64,000 nucleotides of DNA from Amycolatopsis pretoriensis (GCF_900107925.1 NZ_FNUJ01000001.1:186001-250000), one strand, 5' to 3'; counted from the first letter of the stretch, positions 40,124 through 50,081 are shown. A program made the numbers and translations. Notes: generated by a model not told the origin, from the sequence alone.

Positions 40124-40639
40124 TCAGTGGATGGGCCGCAAGAGGGGACGCGGCCGCGCAAGGATGGCGGTGACCTGGCCGTCTTCCGGCGACGGCGTGA
40201 GGCCCGGTCCTGGAGTCATCACCGTTTCGGTGAGCGTGACGTCTTCGCCGCAGCGCAGGCACGTACCCGACTGCGCGACTTCGCCCTCGCAGCCCGCGTG
40301 GACGAACACGCGGCGCCGGCCGGAAGGGGCGTAGTGCTCGTCGCCCCACGCCGACAGGGCGCGCACGACCGGCCAGAGCCCGCGGCCCTTCGCGGTCAGC
40401 TCGTACTCGCTGCGCTTGCCCGGGCCCGGCACGCGCTCCAGCACGCCTTCGCCGATGAGGAACTCCAGCCGTTCGGTCAGCACCGCGCGGGGGATGCCGA
40501 GGTGCTCGACGAAATCGCTGAAGCGGCGGACGCCGAACACCGCGTCGCGGACGATCAGCAGCGTCCAGCGCTCACCGACGATCTCCAGCGCGCGGACCAT
40601 CGAACAGGCCTGGTTCGTGTACTCGCGGGGCAGCGCCAT
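40124..40639 (-). CDS. HxlR family regulator
   Basis: A 171-residue protein. The HxlR domain covers residues about 10-100 (ACSMVRALEIVGERWTLLIVRDAVFGVRRFSDFVEHLGIPRAVLTERL). A C-terminal part with CEGEV and CLRCGEDV may bind metal or form a redox switch. HxlR proteins often sense electrophiles through cysteine. It is divergent from an MFS efflux gene with two matching operators between, so it likely represses the pump. Confidence 0.88.
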   Translation of the reverse strand: MALPREYTNQACSMVRALEIVGERWTLLIVRDAVFGVRRFSDFVEHLGIPRAVLTERLEFLIGEGVLERVPGPGKRSEYELTAKGRGLWPVVRALSAWGDEHYAPSGRRRVFVHAGCEGEVAQSGTCLRCGEDVTLTETVMTPGPGLTPSPEDGQVTAILARPRPLLRPIH

Positions 40640-40661
40640 GCGTCCAGTCTGCCACAGAAGA

Positions 40662-40676
40662 GTTCGTTCATCGAAC
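40662..40676. promoter_or_regulatory. HxlR operator 1
   Basis: GTTCG, TTCAT, CGAAC: a 15-bp inverted repeat between the divergent HxlR and MFS genes. A near copy is centred 43 bp away. Confidence 0.7.
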
Positions 40677-40704
40677 CAACCGTGCTAGTCTCCGCGGCGA
40701 AAGA

Positions 40705-40719
40705 GTTCGGTGACCGAAT
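40705..40719. promoter_or_regulatory. HxlR operator 2
   Basis: GTTCG, GTGAC, CGAAT; both copies are preceded by GA and followed by C. It lies just upstream of the MFS ribosome site (CAGGAG). Confidence 0.7.
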
Positions 40720-40735
40720 CAACTCAGGAGCCCGC

Positions 40736-42100
40736 ATGGCCAGCCGCCCCGGAGCCGTCCTCGTCGCCTCCGGCGGCGCCACGCTGCTCGCGCTCTTCGT
40801 CTTCACCGCGCCGCTGTCGATCGTCCCGGCGGTGGCCGGCGGGCTCGGTGCCGGCGCGGTCGCGACGTCCTGGATCCTCAGCTCGATGAGCCTCGGGCTG
40901 GCCGTCGCGCTGCTGCCGGCCGGCGCGATCGGCGACGACTTCGGCCGGCGGCGCGTCTTCGTCGCCGGCGCCGTCGTGACGGCCGCCGGTTCGCTGCTGT
41001 GCGCGGTCGCGCCGGGGCCGCTGACGTTCATCGGCGGCCGCGTCGTCGAAGGCCTCGGCTCCGCCGCGCTGATCGCGTGCGGGCTCGCGGTGCTCGGCCC
41101 GGCGTTCCCCGACGCCGCCGGCCGCGGCCGCGCGACCGGCCTGTGGGGTGCCTGCTTGGGCGCGGGCATCGCGATCGGCCCCCTGGTGGGCGCGGCCCTC
41201 GACCACCACTGGCGCGTGCTCTACGTCGTGATCGCGGTGCTGTCGCTCGGCGTCGCCGTGCTCGGCCGGGTCCTGCTGGCGGAGTCCGAATCGGACCGTC
41301 CGCGGACGGTCGACCTGCCCGGCGCGCTGCTGCTCGGCGGCGGCCTCGCGGCGCTGCTGGCCGCGCTCACCGAAGGCCGGCAGGGCTGGACGAGTCCCCT
41401 GGAACTGGCCCTGATCGCGGCGGCGGTCGTGCTGCTCACGGCGTTCTTCGCCCACCAGCACCGCTCCGGCGGCGGCATGCTCGACCTGACGCTGTTCCGC
41501 CGCCCGGCACTGGTTTCGGCGACGGCCGGCGCGTTCGTGGCGGGCGCCGGCGTCACCGCGCTGATGGCGTTCCTCTGCACGATGCTCGAGAACGGCCTGG
41601 CCCTGAGCCCCCTGGCGGCGGCGCTGGTGGTGCTCGCGTGGTCGGCGACGAGCGTGGTGTCGGCGATCCTGACCCGCCGGCTCCCGTCGACGTTCTCCGG
41701 CGGCGCGCGGCTGAGCGCGGGCCTGGTCGCGGTGGCGGCGGGTTTGGTGCCGCTCGCGTTCGTCACGCCGGCCTCGGGCCCGGCGGCCTTGCTGCCGGGC
41801 CTGGTGGTGGCGGGGTTCGGGACGGGCGTGGTGAACGCGTCCCTGGGACGCGAAGCGGTGGCGAGCGTGCCGCCGCACCGGACCGGAATGGGCAGCGGCA
41901 TCAACAACACGAGTCGCTACGTCGGCGCGGCGCTCGGCGTCACGGTGGTCAGCGTGCTGGCTGTGCATCCCTCGCGGGAGGCGCTGACCGCGGGCTGGAA
42001 CACGGCGGTCGTGGTGGGCATCGCGGTGTCCCTGGCGGGCGCGGCGGCGATCGCGGCGCTGACGGCCCGGGCGAGGCGCGTCACGCCGGCGGTCGTGTGA
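40736..42100 (+). CDS. MFS drug efflux transporter (DHA2-like)
   Basis: A 454-residue transporter with at least 12 hydrophobic helices. The MFS loop motif between helices 2 and 3 is [19 protein letters not shown], and the antiporter motif C region is [21 protein letters not shown] in helix 5. The length and sequence suit the EmrB/QacA drug:H+ antiporters, though it is shorter than 14-helix members. It should export a toxic compound, with expression released when the divergent HxlR protein is inactivated. The end overlaps a broken convergent gene by 20 bp. Confidence 0.88.
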   Translation: MASRPGAVLVASGGATLLALFVFTAPLSIVPAVAGGLGAGAVATSWILSSMSLGLAVALLPAGAIGDDFGRRRVFVAGAVVTAAGSLLCAVAPGPLTFIGGRVVEGLGSAALIACGLAVLGPAFPDAAGRGRATGLWGACLGAGIAIGPLVGAALDHHWRVLYVVIAVLSLGVAVLGRVLLAESESDRPRTVDLPGALLLGGGLAALLAALTEGRQGWTSPLELALIAAAVVLLTAFFAHQHRSGGGMLDLTLFRRPALVSATAGAFVAGAGVTALMAFLCTMLENGLALSPLAAALVVLAWSATSVVSAILTRRLPSTFSGGARLSAGLVAVAAGLVPLAFVTPASGPAALLPGLVVAGFGTGVVNASLGREAVASVPPHRTGMGSGINNTSRYVGAALGVTVVSVLAVHPSREALTAGWNTAVVVGIAVSLAGAAAIAALTARARRVTPAVV

Positions 42101-42712
42101 ACCGCTCGAGCATCGCCCGCAGCTTGCCCGCGCCGACATTCGCGCCGAAGGCTTCGGCGCCGGGCTCGAGCCGGACGCCTTCGGCCAGCGGGCCGGCGAC
42201 GACCGGGTCGAAGCCCAGAGCGTCGACCAGGTCCGCCACGCGCGCCACGTCGGCCGGGTCGTCGCCCGCGATGGCGATCCCTTGCGGCCCGGCGTGCCCG
42301 GCGGCCGTGCCTCGTCTTCGAGGTCGTGGTAGCCCATGTGGTTGAACGCTTTCACGACGTGCGCGCCCGCCAGGAAGGCCTGGACCGACTCGCTGGTCGA
42401 CTCGCGCAAGTCGGCGCGGACGCCGTCGACCTCCCACCAGTAGTTCATCGCGTCGACGACGAGCTTGCCGGCGAGCGCCGCCGCCGGGAGCGTGCGGTAC
42501 TTGCCCAACGGCAGTGCGAGCAGCACGACGTCCGCCTTGGCCACCGCGTCCGCCGCGGTCACCGCGACCGCGCCCGGGGTGAGGACGTCGACGGCGAGCG
42601 CGATCTTCCCGGGTGCCCCCGAGCCGGTCACGAGCACGTCGTGCCCGGCCGCGAGAGCGAGGCGCGCCAGGACGGTGCCGACCTTGCCCGCGCCGAGGAT
42701 CCCGAGGATCAG
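42081..42712 (-). pseudogene. NADPH-dependent F420 reductase-like gene, frameshifted
   Basis: The 5' part encodes [30 protein letters not shown] and [18 protein letters not shown], the pattern of F420:NADP oxidoreductase-like proteins. The rest ([32 protein letters not shown]) continues in another frame. The shift lies at about 42297-42306 and is repaired by adding one G to CGGCCG. The start is also odd: a CTG at 42712 overlaps the previous stop, where an ATGA or GTGA would be expected. It would have reduced F420 or a quinone with NADPH beside the LLM flavin/F420-type enzyme. Confidence 0.75.
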
Positions 42713-43746
42713 TCCGCCGCCGCCAAGAGGTCGCGCACCATCGGGAGCACCTTGGTGCCGTACAGCTCCACCGCCCGCAGGCGCGCGCTCACCGGCTGCG
42801 CGCCCGCCGTGTAGATCAGGTCGAACCGGCCGACGCCCAGCTCCCTGGCCGCGCGGGCGATCTTGCGGGCGACCGTCTCCGGCGACCCGATGTACAGCGA
42901 GCCGTGCTCGATCTCGTGGTCGTACTCCGCGCGCCGGATCGGGGCCCAGCCGCGCAGCGCGCCGATCCGGTCGCGGATCACGCGGTAGTGCGGCCAGAAC
43001 ACTTCGCGCGCCTGCTCGTCCGTGTCGGCGACGAACCCGGGGGAGTGCATGCCGACCGGGTGGGCGGTCGTCCCGAACTGCGCGGCCGCCCTGCGGTACA
43101 GGTCGACGTACGGCGCGAACCTCCCCGGCGGCCCGCCGATGATCGCCAGCATCAGCGGGAGGCCGTGGCGGGCGGTGCGGATGACCGACTGCGGCGAACC
43201 CCCGACGCCGACCCACGTGCTCAGCCGCCCGCTCTCGGTCTTCGGGTGGACGTCGGCGTCCACCAGCGCCGGCCGCAGGGTTCCCCGCCAGGTCACCGGT
43301 TTCTCGTCGAGCAGCCGCACGAACAGGTCGAGCTTCTCCTCGAACAGCGTGTCGTAGTCGCTCAGGTCGTAGCCGAACAGCGGGAACGACTCGGTGAACG
43401 AACCGCGGCCGAGGATGACCTCGGCGCGGCCGTGCGAAAGGGCGTCGACCGTCGCGAAGCGCTGGAACACGCGGACCGGGTCGTCCGAGCTCAGCACCGT
43501 CACGCCGGAGGACAGCCGGATCCGCGACGTGCGCGTGGCGATGCCCGCCAGCACGGTCTCGGGGGTGGAAATCGCGTACTCGGGCCGGTGGTGCTCGCCG
43601 AGCGCGAGCACGTCGACACCGAGTTCATCAGCGAGCACGGCTTCGTCGACCACCTGCCGGATGGCGGCGGCGGGGGAGAGCGGTCGGCCGGCGTCGTCCT
43701 GCGCGACGTCGCCGAAGGTGTCGAGCCCGAATTCCAGGTCGGTCAC
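42709..43746 (-). CDS. LLM-class flavin-dependent oxidoreductase
   Basis: A 345-residue luciferase-like TIM-barrel protein. [35 protein letters not shown], the strand [52 protein letters not shown] and the late [10 protein letters not shown] are family signatures. Such enzymes use FMN or F420. AAAGGAG precedes the GTG at 43746. It is divergent from a MarR gene and shares its operators; the F420-reductase-like remnant downstream suggests an F420 or NADPH link. Confidence 0.88.
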   Translation of the reverse strand: MTDLEFGLDTFGDVAQDDAGRPLSPAAAIRQVVDEAVLADELGVDVLALGEHHRPEYAISTPETVLAGIATRTSRIRLSSGVTVLSSDDPVRVFQRFATVDALSHGRAEVILGRGSFTESFPLFGYDLSDYDTLFEEKLDLFVRLLDEKPVTWRGTLRPALVDADVHPKTESGRLSTWVGVGGSPQSVIRTARHGLPLMLAIIGGPPGRFAPYVDLYRRAAAQFGTTAHPVGMHSPGFVADTDEQAREVFWPHYRVIRDRIGALRGWAPIRRAEYDHEIEHGSLYIGSPETVARKIARAARELGVGRFDLIYTAGAQPVSARLRAVELYGTKVLPMVRDLLAAAD

Positions 43747-43760
43747 GATGACTCCTTTGG

Positions 43761-43804
43761 TTGACGTGTCAATCATCCGCTCGATATGATTGACGTGTCA
43801 ATCA
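43761..43804. promoter_or_regulatory. Divergent promoter with twin MarR operators
   Basis: The 15-mer TTGACGTGTCAATCA occurs at 43761-43775 and again at 43790-43804, 29 bp apart. On the plus strand TTGACG (43761-43766), an 18-bp spacer and TATGAT (43785-43790) form a promoter for the MarR gene. On the minus strand TTGACA (43801-43796), 18 bp and GATGAT (43777-43772) serve the LLM gene. Each operator covers a -35 box. Confidence 0.8.
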
Positions 43805-43813
43805 GGAGGTGTG

Positions 43814-44281
43814 GTGACCCAGCCGACACGACGGCGGCGCGTGCTGCCGACCACGGAGGAGCTGCGCGTCTGGCGCGGGTTCATCGAGACCGCCGAAGCC
43901 CTGCGCGCCGAACTTGGCGCGCGCCTGCAGGCGGAGTCCGGGCTGTCCCCGGGGGACTACGCGGTCCTGCTCGCCCTCAGTGAGGCGGACGAGCGGCGGC
44001 TGCGCTCGTCGCAGCTCGCCGACGACGTCGGCTGGGAGCGCAGCCGCCTGTCGCACCACCTCGGCCGGATGGAGAAGCGCGGCCTGATCCGGCGGGAAGA
44101 GTGCCGGACGGACAACCGGGGCGCCGAAGTGGTGCTGACACCGGAAGGCGACGCGGCGTTCCGCGCGTCGACGGTTCCGCACCTGACCGCGGTGCGCGAG
44201 CTGTTCGTCGACGCGCTGACCCCGGAGCAGCTCGCCGCGGCCGGCGAGGTCGCGGCGGCGCTCCGGGCCAACCTCGGCTAG
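43814..44281 (+). CDS. MarR family regulator
   Basis: A 155-residue winged-helix protein with LRSSQLADDVGWERSRLSHHLGRMEKRGLIRREECRTDNRGAEVVLTPEG, the usual recognition helix and wing of MarR proteins. AGGAGG precedes two adjacent GTG codons; the second (43814) has the better spacing. It should repress itself and the divergent LLM oxidoreductase. Its stop shares CTAG with the convergent acyl-CoA dehydrogenase gene. Confidence 0.88.
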   Translation: MTQPTRRRRVLPTTEELRVWRGFIETAEALRAELGARLQAESGLSPGDYAVLLALSEADERRLRSSQLADDVGWERSRLSHHLGRMEKRGLIRREECRTDNRGAEVVLTPEGDAAFRASTVPHLTAVRELFVDALTPEQLAAAGEVAAALRANLG

Positions 44282-45414
44282 AGCCCGTAGGTCTTGCCGA
44301 TGATGTCGCGCTGGATCTCGCTCGTCCCGCCGTACACAGTGGACACCACGGTCGAGCGCAGCAGGCGTTCCATGCCGTACTCGGTCGCGTACCCGTAGCC
44401 GCCCAGCATCTGCATGCCGTCGAGGGCCATCGCCTTCGCGAACTCCGTCGCCTTGAGCTTCGCCATGGAAGCCTCGCGCGGCAGGGGTTTCCCGGCCGCG
44501 GCGTCGATCTTGCGGGCGACGTCGTGCACCAGCAGGCGGGTGCACTCCAGTTCGGTCGCGTGGTCGGCGATCCGGTGCCGCAGTGCCTGGAACGACCCGA
44601 CCGGGCGCCCGAACTGCCGGCGGTCCTTGACGTAGGAGACCGTGTCGTCGAACGCGCGGCGCGCGGTGCCGAGCATCAGGGCCGCCAGGATCATGCGTTC
44701 GAGGTTCAGCCCCGCCATCAGCTGCCGCCAGCCCTGCCCGACCTCGCCGACCACCGCGTCGCCGGGCAGCGTGCAGCCGGTGAAGTAAAGGTCGTTCACC
44801 TCGCGCCCGCCCATCGTGTCGATGCCGTGCACCGCCAGGCCGTCGACGCCCGCGGGCACCGAGAACATGGTCAGGCCGTCGTGCTTGCCGCCGTCGGCGG
44901 ACGTGCGCGCGACCAGCAGGATGTGCTGGGCGATGTGGGCGTTGGAGCACCACGTCTTCTGGCCGTCGACGACCCAGCCGTCGTCGTGGCGCACCGCCTT
45001 GCACGCGAGCGCCCCGACGTCGGAGCCGGCGCCGGGCTCGGACATCGAGACGGCGAGGACGTCCCCGCGGAGGAAGGCGCCGAGCACCTCGTGCTTGCGC
45101 TCCTCGCCGGCGAACTTCTCGTACGACGCCGCGGTGATCACCGACGTGGCGAACCCGCCGATCGGCGCCTGGTGGTAGGCCGTCGTCTCCAGGAACAGCA
45201 CCAGGTCGAGCATGCCCTGGCCGGCGCCGCCGTACTCGGCCGGGACGCCGACGCCGAGCCAGCCCAGCTCGGCCATCTTGCGGTACAGCGCGTCGTTGTG
45301 CGGGTTCCGGCCGTCGTCGGTGAGGGCCAGCCACTTCTCGCGGGTGCCCACCTCCCGGCGGCAGAGGTCGTCGACGGCGGCGACGAAGTCGCGCTGTTCG
45401 GTGCTCAGGCTCAC
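44278..45414 (-). CDS. Acyl-CoA dehydrogenase
   Basis: A 378-residue flavoenzyme. It has VPAEYGGAGQGMLDLVLFLE, the FAD/substrate motif VSMSEPGAGSDVGALACKAV, the central WVVDGQKTWCSNAH and VKDRRQFGRPVGSFQALRHRIAD. It ends in MQMLGGYGYATEYGMERLLRSTVVSTVYGGTSEIQRDIIG, where the base Glu is in the usual place. It oxidises an acyl-CoA to the 2-enoyl form in the cytoplasm. It starts with GTG at 45414. A 29-bp inverted repeat lies in the gap behind the TetR gene and probably controls it. Confidence 0.92.
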   Translation of the reverse strand: MSLSTEQRDFVAAVDDLCRREVGTREKWLALTDDGRNPHNDALYRKMAELGWLGVGVPAEYGGAGQGMLDLVLFLETTAYHQAPIGGFATSVITAASYEKFAGEERKHEVLGAFLRGDVLAVSMSEPGAGSDVGALACKAVRHDDGWVVDGQKTWCSNAHIAQHILLVARTSADGGKHDGLTMFSVPAGVDGLAVHGIDTMGGREVNDLYFTGCTLPGDAVVGEVGQGWRQLMAGLNLERMILAALMLGTARRAFDDTVSYVKDRRQFGRPVGSFQALRHRIADHATELECTRLLVHDVARKIDAAAGKPLPREASMAKLKATEFAKAMALDGMQMLGGYGYATEYGMERLLRSTVVSTVYGGTSEIQRDIIGKTYGL

Positions 45415-45434
45415 GGGCGCTCCCGGCGGTCGGA

Positions 45435-45463
45435 AAGATACAAGGCTACCTGTCTTGTATCTT
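45435..45463. promoter_or_regulatory. TetR operator of the acyl-CoA dehydrogenase
   Basis: AAGATACAAG and CTTGTATCTT are perfect inverted arms around nine bases. The site is 20 bp upstream of the acyl-CoA dehydrogenase start, directly after the TetR gene. Confidence 0.8.
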
Positions 45464-45479
45464 CATATCCGCGCGCGGC

Positions 45480-46145
45480 TCAGGTGTCCAGCATCGGGAC
45501 GAGGTAGCGCCGGGCCAGGTCGGCCAGCCGGGCCTCGTCGTCGAGGTCGACGACGAGGCTGGGGATCGCCAGGAAGGACGCGGACACCCGGACCATGAGC
45601 TCGGCCACGACCTCGACGTCGAGCTCGGCGGACACCGTCCCGGCGTGCTGCTCGCGCCGCAGCTGGCCGGCCACGAACTGCTGGACGGTGGCCAGCGTCC
45701 GCCCGCCGTCGGTGATCATGGACGAGGCGAGCAGCCCCGGTTCGGCGGCGATCAGCCCGCCGATCAGCGGGTTCCCGCGGATGGCGCGCAGCGAGCTGAC
45801 GAAGCCGAGTACGACCCGGTCGGCGACGGTCTCGGCCTGCGTGATCTCGGCGAGGAACCGGTCGAAGTAGCGACGGTATTCGCGGCGCACGACGTGCTCG
45901 ACCAGCGTGTCCTTCGTGGCGAAGCGCCGGTAGACGGTGATGCGCGACAGCCCGGCCCGCTTGGCGACGTCCTCCATGGTGGAGCGCTGGATGCCGATCC
46001 GGCAGAACTGCTCGAAGGCCGCGTCGAGCACGCGGACGCGGACCTCATCGGCGTCGCCGACCTGCTCGAGCGCGTCGGTGTAGGCGCGCTGCAGGAGCGA
46101 CTCCGCGCCCGGCGCGGAGGTGAACGGCGACACCACGGGGTCCAC
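45480..46145 (-). CDS. TetR family regulator
   Basis: A 221-residue TetR protein. The helix-turn-helix is at residues about 38-85 (VLDAAFEQFCRIGIQRSTMEDVAKRAGLSRITVYRRFATKDTLVEHVV). The C-terminal domain is helical, with length typical for the family. GGGAGG is correctly spaced from the GTG at 46145; a GTG two codons upstream overlaps it. It probably represses the downstream acyl-CoA dehydrogenase and responds to an acyl-CoA or related ligand. Confidence 0.88.
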   Translation of the reverse strand: MDPVVSPFTSAPGAESLLQRAYTDALEQVGDADEVRVRVLDAAFEQFCRIGIQRSTMEDVAKRAGLSRITVYRRFATKDTLVEHVVRREYRRYFDRFLAEITQAETVADRVVLGFVSSLRAIRGNPLIGGLIAAEPGLLASSMITDGGRTLATVQQFVAGQLRREQHAGTVSAELDVEVVAELMVRVSASFLAIPSLVVDLDDEARLADLARRYLVPMLDT

Positions 46146-46168
46146 AGGCACCTCCCGATCCTCTCAGC

Positions 46169-46470
46169 CTAATTCTTGTGGGCGGTGGCCCGACACGCTC
46201 TGGCCGAATCGACCCGCCGGACCGCGGTGAAGCGCGGCGGAGCACTGGGAGTGGCAGGCGTGGCGCTGTGGACGTGGCCGAAGCGTCGGTCGCCCGCACC
46301 GGGGCGGGCGGTTTCCGCCAGGGCGCCGATCGCGTCGGCGGCCGTGGTGTTCGCCGCGCGCTCCGCCAGCCGGCCAATTCGCCGGCGGCCGCGTGCGCGC
46401 GGTTCGCCGCGGCCCGCGGGTCGGTGAGGTCCGGGGTGACTGTGGCGATCCGCACGGCTTCGGTGCACAC
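46169..46470 (-). pseudogene. Possible degraded or frameshifted small gene
   Basis: In the 387-bp gap between TetR and TerC, one frame opens at a GTG (46470) with TEAVRIATVTPDLTDPRAAANRAHAAAGELAG. It seems to continue in another frame as LAERAANTTAADAIGALAETARPGAG after loss of one base near 46371-46375. The joined product of about 100 residues is helical in its first half. No family is recognised, and codon position bias is only moderate, so this may be chance. Confidence 0.3.
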
Positions 46471-46532
46471 CCCGACCGTCGAGGCGGCGCGCCGTCAGTC
46501 GTTCCGTCGAGCGCATTCCGGGATTCCTTTCG

Positions 46533-47456
46533 TCAGGACGAGCGGACTTCGGTACGGGTCCGGATCAGGCTGGCCACGACGGCGGTCGCGAGAATGGCGC
46601 CGACCACACCCAGCGACAGGCCCGTCGGGATCTTCCAGATCTCCAGCAGCAGCATCTTCACGCCGACCCAGACCAGCACCAGCGCCAAACCCAGCTTCAA
46701 GTACACGAACCGGTGCATCAGGTCCGCCAGCAGGAAGTACAAGGCACGCAAGCCCAGGATCGCGAACGCGTTGGAGGTGAAGACCAGGAACGGCTCCTGC
46801 GTGACGGCGAAGATCGCCGGGATCGAGTCGACCGCGAAGACCACGTCGGTCACCTCGATCAGCACCAGCACCGCCAGCAGCGGTGTCGCCACCCAGCGGC
46901 CGGCCTCGCGGACCAGGAACTTCCCGCCGTGGGGGACGTCCGTCGACGGGACGAGCCGGCGGAACGCGCGCAAGACCACGTTCTGCGAGTAGTCCGCCGG
47001 TCCCGCGCGGTGCAGTGCCATCCGCACGCCCGTCAGCACCAGGAACGCGCCGAACACGTAGAGGATCCAGGCGAAACTCGCGAGCAGCGCCGAGCCGGCC
47101 GCGATGAACACCGCCCGGAACACCAGTGCGCCGAGGACGCCGTAGAACAGGATCCGGTGCTGGTGTTCGCGCGGCACGGCGAAGTAGCCGAAGATGATCG
47201 CGAACACGAAGACGTTGTCGACCGCCAGGGACTTCTCGATCACGTACCCGGCGAAGTACTGGCCCGCGAACTCCGCGCCCCAGACCTGCCAAATGACCAC
47301 GCCGAACGCGACGCCCAGCGTCACCCACACACCCGACCACACCAGCGCCTCGCGGACGCCGACGACGTGGGCCTTGCGGTGGGCGAACAGGTCGACCGCG
47401 AGCATCAGCAGGATGACGCCGAGCACAGCGGCCCAGGCCCAGAAGGGGACGGTCAC
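46533..47456 (-). CDS. TerC/Alx family integral membrane protein
   Basis: A 307-residue protein with about nine hydrophobic helices. The acidic motifs EKSLAVDNVFVFAIIFGYF and VLIEVTDVVFAVDSIPAIFAVTQEPFLVFTSNAFAILGLRALYF are the TerC/Alx signature, where the aspartates probably bind manganese or calcium. Alx- and MntP-type relatives are manganese exporters. GGAGGAG lies 6 nt before the GTG at 47456. The leader carries a probable yybP-ykoY riboswitch whose downstream hairpin hides that ribosome site. Confidence 0.9.
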   Translation of the reverse strand: MTVPFWAWAAVLGVILLMLAVDLFAHRKAHVVGVREALVWSGVWVTLGVAFGVVIWQVWGAEFAGQYFAGYVIEKSLAVDNVFVFAIIFGYFAVPREHQHRILFYGVLGALVFRAVFIAAGSALLASFAWILYVFGAFLVLTGVRMALHRAGPADYSQNVVLRAFRRLVPSTDVPHGGKFLVREAGRWVATPLLAVLVLIEVTDVVFAVDSIPAIFAVTQEPFLVFTSNAFAILGLRALYFLLADLMHRFVYLKLGLALVLVWVGVKMLLLEIWKIPTGLSLGVVGAILATAVVASLIRTRTEVRSS

Positions 47457-47463
47457 AGCACAC

Positions 47464-47580
47464 TCCTCCGGTTCGGTGCGAACCGGAGGTCTTCCCGGCC
47501 ACCGCGAGGTGGCGCCGGCACCGGGTCTGCGCTGGGGCAGCCGTATTGACGATGCCGGACCGGGGCGGGTACTCCCCTCC
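47464..47580 (-). promoter_or_regulatory. Probable yybP-ykoY (manganese) riboswitch
   Basis: On the minus strand the leader contains GGGGAGTA (47577-47570), CGTCAATA (47551-47544), a GC-rich stem-loop, then GGGAAGACC (to about 47488), the conserved blocks of this class. Next, an 11-bp perfect hairpin (47489-47465, loop CAC) pairs the end of the aptamer with the ribosome site GGAGGAG. Ligand binding would free the site and turn on TerC. The assignment rests on order of motifs and on the TerC target; no covariance search was run. Confidence 0.7.
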
Positions 47581-47589
47581 GTCCACTCC

Positions 47590-47618
47590 AGAATGACGAA
47601 CTCTGCTTCGTCTGTCAA
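47590..47618 (-). promoter_or_regulatory. Promoter of the riboswitch-TerC transcript
   Basis: On the minus strand TTGACA (47618-47613) and CATTCT (47595-47590) are separated by 17 bp, directing transcription into the riboswitch leader. Confidence 0.55.
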
Positions 47619-47641
47619 GTGTGGACGGCTAAGCTGCCCGC

Positions 47642-47926
47642 ATGGCTTCGTGGACGTTCCTGAGCAACCACGCGCACGTCCTGCTGTGCCTGGCCGAGGA
47701 CCCGGACCACCGGCTGCACGACATCGCCGAGCGCGTCGGCATCACCGAACGCGGTGTACAGCTGATCCTGGCCGACCTGATCACCGGCGGCTACGTCGAA
47801 CGCGAGCGCGTGGGCCGCCGCAACCACTACACGATCCACCCGGAAGGCCGCCTGCGGCACCCGCTGGAGGCCCACCACAACGTCGCCGAACTGGTGGCGG
47901 CGCTGGGTCACCCGGCCGTGGGTTGA
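47642..47926 (+). CDS. Small winged-helix DNA-binding protein
   Basis: A 94-residue protein consisting only of a winged helix: HVLLCLAEDPDHRLHDIAERVGITERGVQLILADLITGGYVERERVGRRNHYTI. It is close to ArsR/MarR-type minimal domains. The ATG begins 24 bp from the divergent TerC promoter, so it could act on it. No metal-binding motif is evident. Confidence 0.8.
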   Translation: MASWTFLSNHAHVLLCLAEDPDHRLHDIAERVGITERGVQLILADLITGGYVERERVGRRNHYTIHPEGRLRHPLEAHHNVAELVAALGHPAVG

Positions 47927-47979
47927 CCGCTGATCACCCGCGGGACCAGCGGGACCAACGGGCCCGGCGTTCCTGAACC

Positions 47980-49403
47980 TCAGTCCAGCAACGGCACTGT
48001 CAGCCGGAAACACGCGCCTTCCCCGACCGCCGTCGTCAATTCGACGTCGCCGCCGTGCGCCCGGGCCAGCGACCGGGCGATCGACAACCCGAGACCCGCG
48101 TCCGCGCCGCCGGAGCGGGTGCGGGACCGGTCGGCGCGGTAGAAGCGGTTGAACGCCTTCTCCGCCTGCCCGGCCGTCATCCCCGGGCCGGCGTCGGCCA
48201 CCTCGAGGACCGCGCGGCCCGCCACCGTGCCGACGCCGATGCGGACGGCCGTCCCCGGTGGGGTGTGCGCGGCCGCGTTGCCCACCAGGTTCGTCACCAC
48301 CTGCCGGAGCCGGGCCTCGTCCGCGTCGACCGGCGCCGGGCCCGGTGGTCCGTCCCCACCCGGTCCGGTGAGTGTGACTTCGCGCGACGGGTCGAGCGCG
48401 CGCAGGTCGTGGCGGGCGTCGCCGGCGAGGGTGCGCAGATCCATCGGGGCGCGGTCGAGCTGTTCTTCCGGCGCCTCGTCGAGCTGGGCGAGCAGCAGCA
48501 GGTCCTCGGTGAGCGCGGTGAGGCGGGTCGCTTCGCGGTCGATGCGCCGCATCGCATCGTCCACATCGGACGCGCCCATCCGGTAGAGCTCCGTGGACCC
48601 CTTGATGCCGAACAGCGGCGTGCGCAGCTCGTGGCTGACGTCCGCGACGAACGCGCGCATCCGCGCCTCCGACGCCGCCCGGGCGGCGAAGGCGCCTTCC
48701 AGCTGGCCGAGCATGGTGTTGAGCGACGCCGCGAGGTGCCCGATCTCCGTGCCGGGCGGCGCGAGGACCGGGACGCGCCGGGTGAGGTCGCCGCCGGCGA
48801 TCGCGGCCGCCGTGTGCTCGATCCGGCGCAGCGGCCGCAGGCCCCGGCCGAGGGCGAACCAGCCGGCCGCGGTCAGCACGACGAGCAGCCCCGCGCCGGT
48901 GACCAGGCTGCTCACCCGCAGCTGGGCGATGGTGGCGTCGGCTTCGGCGAGGGGCGCGGCCGAGACGACCGTCCCGCCCCAGCGCAGCGCCGGGCGCGCG
49001 ATGGCCCGCCAGCGTTCCGAACCGTCGGTGGCGCCGAGGTCGACGGCCGTCCCGTCGGTGGGGACGGTGCGCAGCGCATCCAGCGGCGGCAGCGTCGATC
49101 CCGGTACCCGCGACGAGTGCAGGCCGCCCACCACCGCGCCGCCGGGGTCGAGGTAGACGACGTACGGGGTGCCGAACAGGTCGAGCGCGGGGTCGAGCAG
49201 ATCCGGCCGCACGGCGGGGTTCGCGGCCGGGGGCGGGCCCGCCGCGCGGGAGATGAGCTCGGTCATCGACCGCAGCTGGCCGTCGAGGCGGTCGAGCTGG
49301 AAGCGCTCCAGCTGATCGGAGACGAGCGCGCTGACGAGCGTCAGGCCGGCCAGCAGGAGACCCGCGGTGAGCAGCAGCAGCCGCGCCCGCAGCGACAGCC
49401 GCC

Positions 49404-49407
<4 letters not shown>
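47980..49407 (-). CDS. Sensor histidine kinase
   Basis: A 475-residue membrane kinase. Two membrane helices (residues about 8-28 and 165-185) bracket an extracellular domain of about 135 residues. HAMP (GRGLRPLRRIEHTAAAIAGGDLTRRV) and HisKA with the phosphoacceptor in ADVSHELRTPL follow. HATPase_c has the N-box VVTNLVGNAAAHTP, G1 VADAGPGM and G2 GLGLSIARSLA. GTG at 49407 overlaps the stop of the response regulator. It is the last gene of a five-gene operon with an ABC exporter, suggesting it senses the compound or stress that the exporter handles. Confidence 0.93.
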
Positions 49408-50077
<670 letters not shown>

Positions 50078-50081
<4 letters not shown>

